A DNA stretch of 7,693 nt from Acidimicrobiaceae bacterium. Its GTDB lineage: Bacteria; Actinomycetota; Acidimicrobiia; Acidimicrobiales; Palsa-688. Below, piece after piece: positions 6,421 to 7,693 of the stretch. Both the position numbers and the translations under genes were made by a program. How positions within the stretch are numbered: position 1 is the first letter of the stretch; each line of letters opens with the position of its first letter. Below the pieces are notes generated by a model. That model ran no database searches. It was not told the DNA's origin and saw only the letters and a program-made list of their open reading frames with translations. Where the stretch lies: the NCBI GenBank assembly GCA_003158835.1, contig PMLI01000365.1:300-7992 (forward strand), in the 5' to 3' direction.

Positions 6421-7578
6421 TCAGCTGGTGCTCGTGGCGCAGGGACCGGGCGCGACCATGGACGCCTGAGTGGCACGGAGGGCGCCATCGACGGAGGTGG
6501 CGAAGCGGGCGAGCCGCTTCAGGGCGTCGACGCGCTCGGCGCGCTCGGGCGCCGGCCGGGCCAGGGCGTCGTGGAGCACCGCGATCGTTTTCTCGTAGGT
6601 CGGACGGTCGACCGGGTAGGGCGTCCCGTCCTTGCCCCCGTGGGCGAAGGCGAAGCGGGCCGGGTCCCGGGTGCTCGTCGGGGTGCCGTAGATGAGCTCG
6701 CCGACGAGAGAGAGGGCTCGCAGGGTCTTCGGGCCGACCCCCTCGGTGCCGAGGAGCGCCTCAAAGTGCTTTGGTGCCTGCTCGTACGTGCGGAGCAGGG
6801 TCTTCTCGAGGTAGCGGCGGTCGATGTCGAAGGCGGTGATTTCATGACGGCGCGCCATGACGAGCTCGGGAGCCCGCTCGAGGACTTCGAGCACCGGTGC
6901 CGGGCCGCCTCGGGCGAGGGCGGCGGCCACCTCGCGAGCTTCGGCGCTCTCCTTGGCCACGTAGTTGAGCAAGACGCCCCGCCGGTTGTCGCAGACCGCC
7001 TCGTGGGGCTCGTCGACGAAGTCGGCAACGTGCTCGCCGAGCCAGTGGTAGCGCCGTGCGGTGCGCGTCGCCGCGTTCATGCCCTGCTGGACGACGCACC
7101 AATCACCCCTCGCCGTGAAGACGAAGACGTGGTGGTAGAGCTGGTGCCCGCTTTGGACGGCCGCGTTGTCAACCTTCGCCGCGGTGCGGCTGGCATGGAC
7201 AAGGCCGGCGGGCTCGAGGCCCAGGCCTTCACAGGCCCTGGTGATCTCCTCTGGGGTGCGCCGGGAAACGCGGCCTTTCCCCCCGGCCACGTAGAGGCCG
7301 AGCTCCGGCCCCATCCCGTGCAGCGCCTCCTTGACGGCGCCGCAGGTCGTCGTGGTGAGGCCGCTCGAGTGCCAGTCGAAGCCGAGGACACAGCCGAAGG
7401 CCTGGAACCAGAAGGGGTCGGAGAAGCGCCGGAGGACCTCGTCGACGCCCTGCTCGGCCACGAGGTGGGCGAGGACGAGCCGGGAGAGGCGGACCATCCG
7501 CTCGAACAGCCAGCGCGGCGCCCGGCCCGAGTGGAGCGGCAGCTCCGCGGTCCCTGATCGTTGCACGCCGCCCAGCAT
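6421..7578 (-). CDS. DUF763 domain-containing protein (COG1415)
   Basis: The product has 385 residues, close to the usual family length, and looks complete. It follows the DUF763 pattern: RSGTAELPLHSG (7-18), PRWLFERM (21-28), SDPFWFQAFGCVLGFDWHSSG (53-73), LGLYVAGGKG (93-102), then KVDNAAVQSGHQLYHHVFVF (135-154), DWCVVQQGMN (159-168) and ARRYHW (174-179). Residues 275-297 (LLGTEGVGPKTLRALSLVGE and on) have the GVGPKTL core of a helix-hairpin-helix, a common DNA-contact motif. The family is known from archaea, thermophiles and some actinobacteria, without a proven function. A link to DNA is my inference. The conserved D, H, W, Q, N and R/Y cluster at 137-177 would suit an active site. No signal peptide, so cytoplasmic. 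The ATG at 7578 has only a G-run directly before it. The GTG at 7566 would give the usual VQRSGTA opening and may be the true start. The gene is alone, convergent with the pseudogene. The last 20 or so residues look like a variable tail. Confidence 0.9.
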   Translation of the reverse strand: MLGGVQRSGTAELPLHSGRAPRWLFERMVRLSRLVLAHLVAEQGVDEVLRRFSDPFWFQAFGCVLGFDWHSSGLTTTTCGAVKEALHGMGPELGLYVAGGKGRVSRRTPEEITRACEGLGLEPAGLVHASRTAAKVDNAAVQSGHQLYHHVFVFTARGDWCVVQQGMNAATRTARRYHWLGEHVADFVDEPHEAVCDNRRGVLLNYVAKESAEAREVAAALARGGPAPVLEVLERAPELVMARRHEITAFDIDRRYLEKTLLRTYEQAPKHFEALLGTEGVGPKTLRALSLVGELIYGTPTSTRDPARFAFAHGGKDGTPYPVDRPTYEKTIAVLHDALARPAPERAERVDALKRLARFATSVDGALRATQASMVAPGPCATSTS

Positions 7579-7587
7579 GCCCCCGGG

Positions 7588-7599
7588 ACGCCCTGGCGT
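7588..7599. promoter_or_regulatory. Inverted repeat just upstream of the DUF763 gene
   Basis: ACGCC-CT-GGCGT is a 5-bp inverted repeat ten bases before the ATG at 7578 on the minus strand. It could be an operator half-site pair or a hairpin near the ribosome site. No promoter boxes are clear in 7579-7693. The evidence is symmetry only. Confidence 0.2.
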
Positions 7600-7693
7600 G
7601 GGGGATGCTCGTCCGGCTGGTGGGTGCTCGGGCAGGCCCGACCGCGCCCTTCCCCTGCCTTTCGGCTCGCCCGCCGCACGGTGGCCGGGGAGA

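Noticed and set aside
5833..6488. Two overlapping minus-strand frames
   Set aside because: They run antisense to the hydrolase remnant, which shows clear family motifs on the plus strand.
6571..7557. Long plus-strand open frame of 328 codons opposite the DUF763 gene
   Set aside because: It is the antisense of a well-conserved family member, and its composition (runs of V, E, G, R, A) is typical of a high-GC shadow frame.

Overview
This is a high-GC window with mostly G or C in third codon positions. It reads as chromosomal DNA of a soil-type, actinomycete-like bacterium. Acidimicrobiia, Thermoleophilia or a high-GC Chloroflexota-type lineage would all fit, but the sequence alone does not decide and I see no rRNA or tRNA. 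All three intact genes stop with TGA, so the genetic code is standard.

Layout. Positions 165-2081 (+) encode a secreted, cysteine-rich protein with TPR repeats near its N-terminus and a glycine-rich, beta-type C-terminal domain. Positions 2082-2391 are non-coding. They hold a small hairpin after the first gene, a possible structured RNA, an 8-bp direct repeat spaced by exactly 20 bp, and a weak promoter candidate. Positions 2392-4503 (+) encode a second secreted protein: a PsbP/LpqN-like N-terminal region, a lipocalin-like middle domain, and a seven-bladed Asp-box propeller with a cysteine pair in each blade. Its start codon is uncertain, because a perfect Shine-Dalgarno points to an ATC codon.

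From 4504 to about 6195 the DNA is decayed. After 4504-4795, which holds little, comes what looks like the 5' part of a group II intron (from 4796 to about 5120) with no domain V/VI or maturase. It directly abuts a broken cellulase-like glycoside hydrolase gene (5129-6195), which has an internal frameshift with apparent small deletion and a Trp-to-TGA stop. Positions 6196-6420 carry palindromes and hairpins, one of them a likely terminator for the last gene. Positions 7578-6421 (-) encode a complete DUF763 (COG1415) protein of unknown biochemical role with a helix-hairpin-helix-like motif. The last 115 bases hold nothing I can name.

How the genes relate. The first two genes share a strand and are both exported, so a common envelope or extracellular setting is plausible. 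The 310-base gap with its own signals argues for separate transcription. The hydrolase is almost certainly dead, and the DUF763 gene faces the other way as an independent unit. I see no convincing new multi-gene system. The points most worth checking are the DUF763 protein, the intron/pseudogene scar, the ATC start question and the repeat-bearing leader at 2202-2392.
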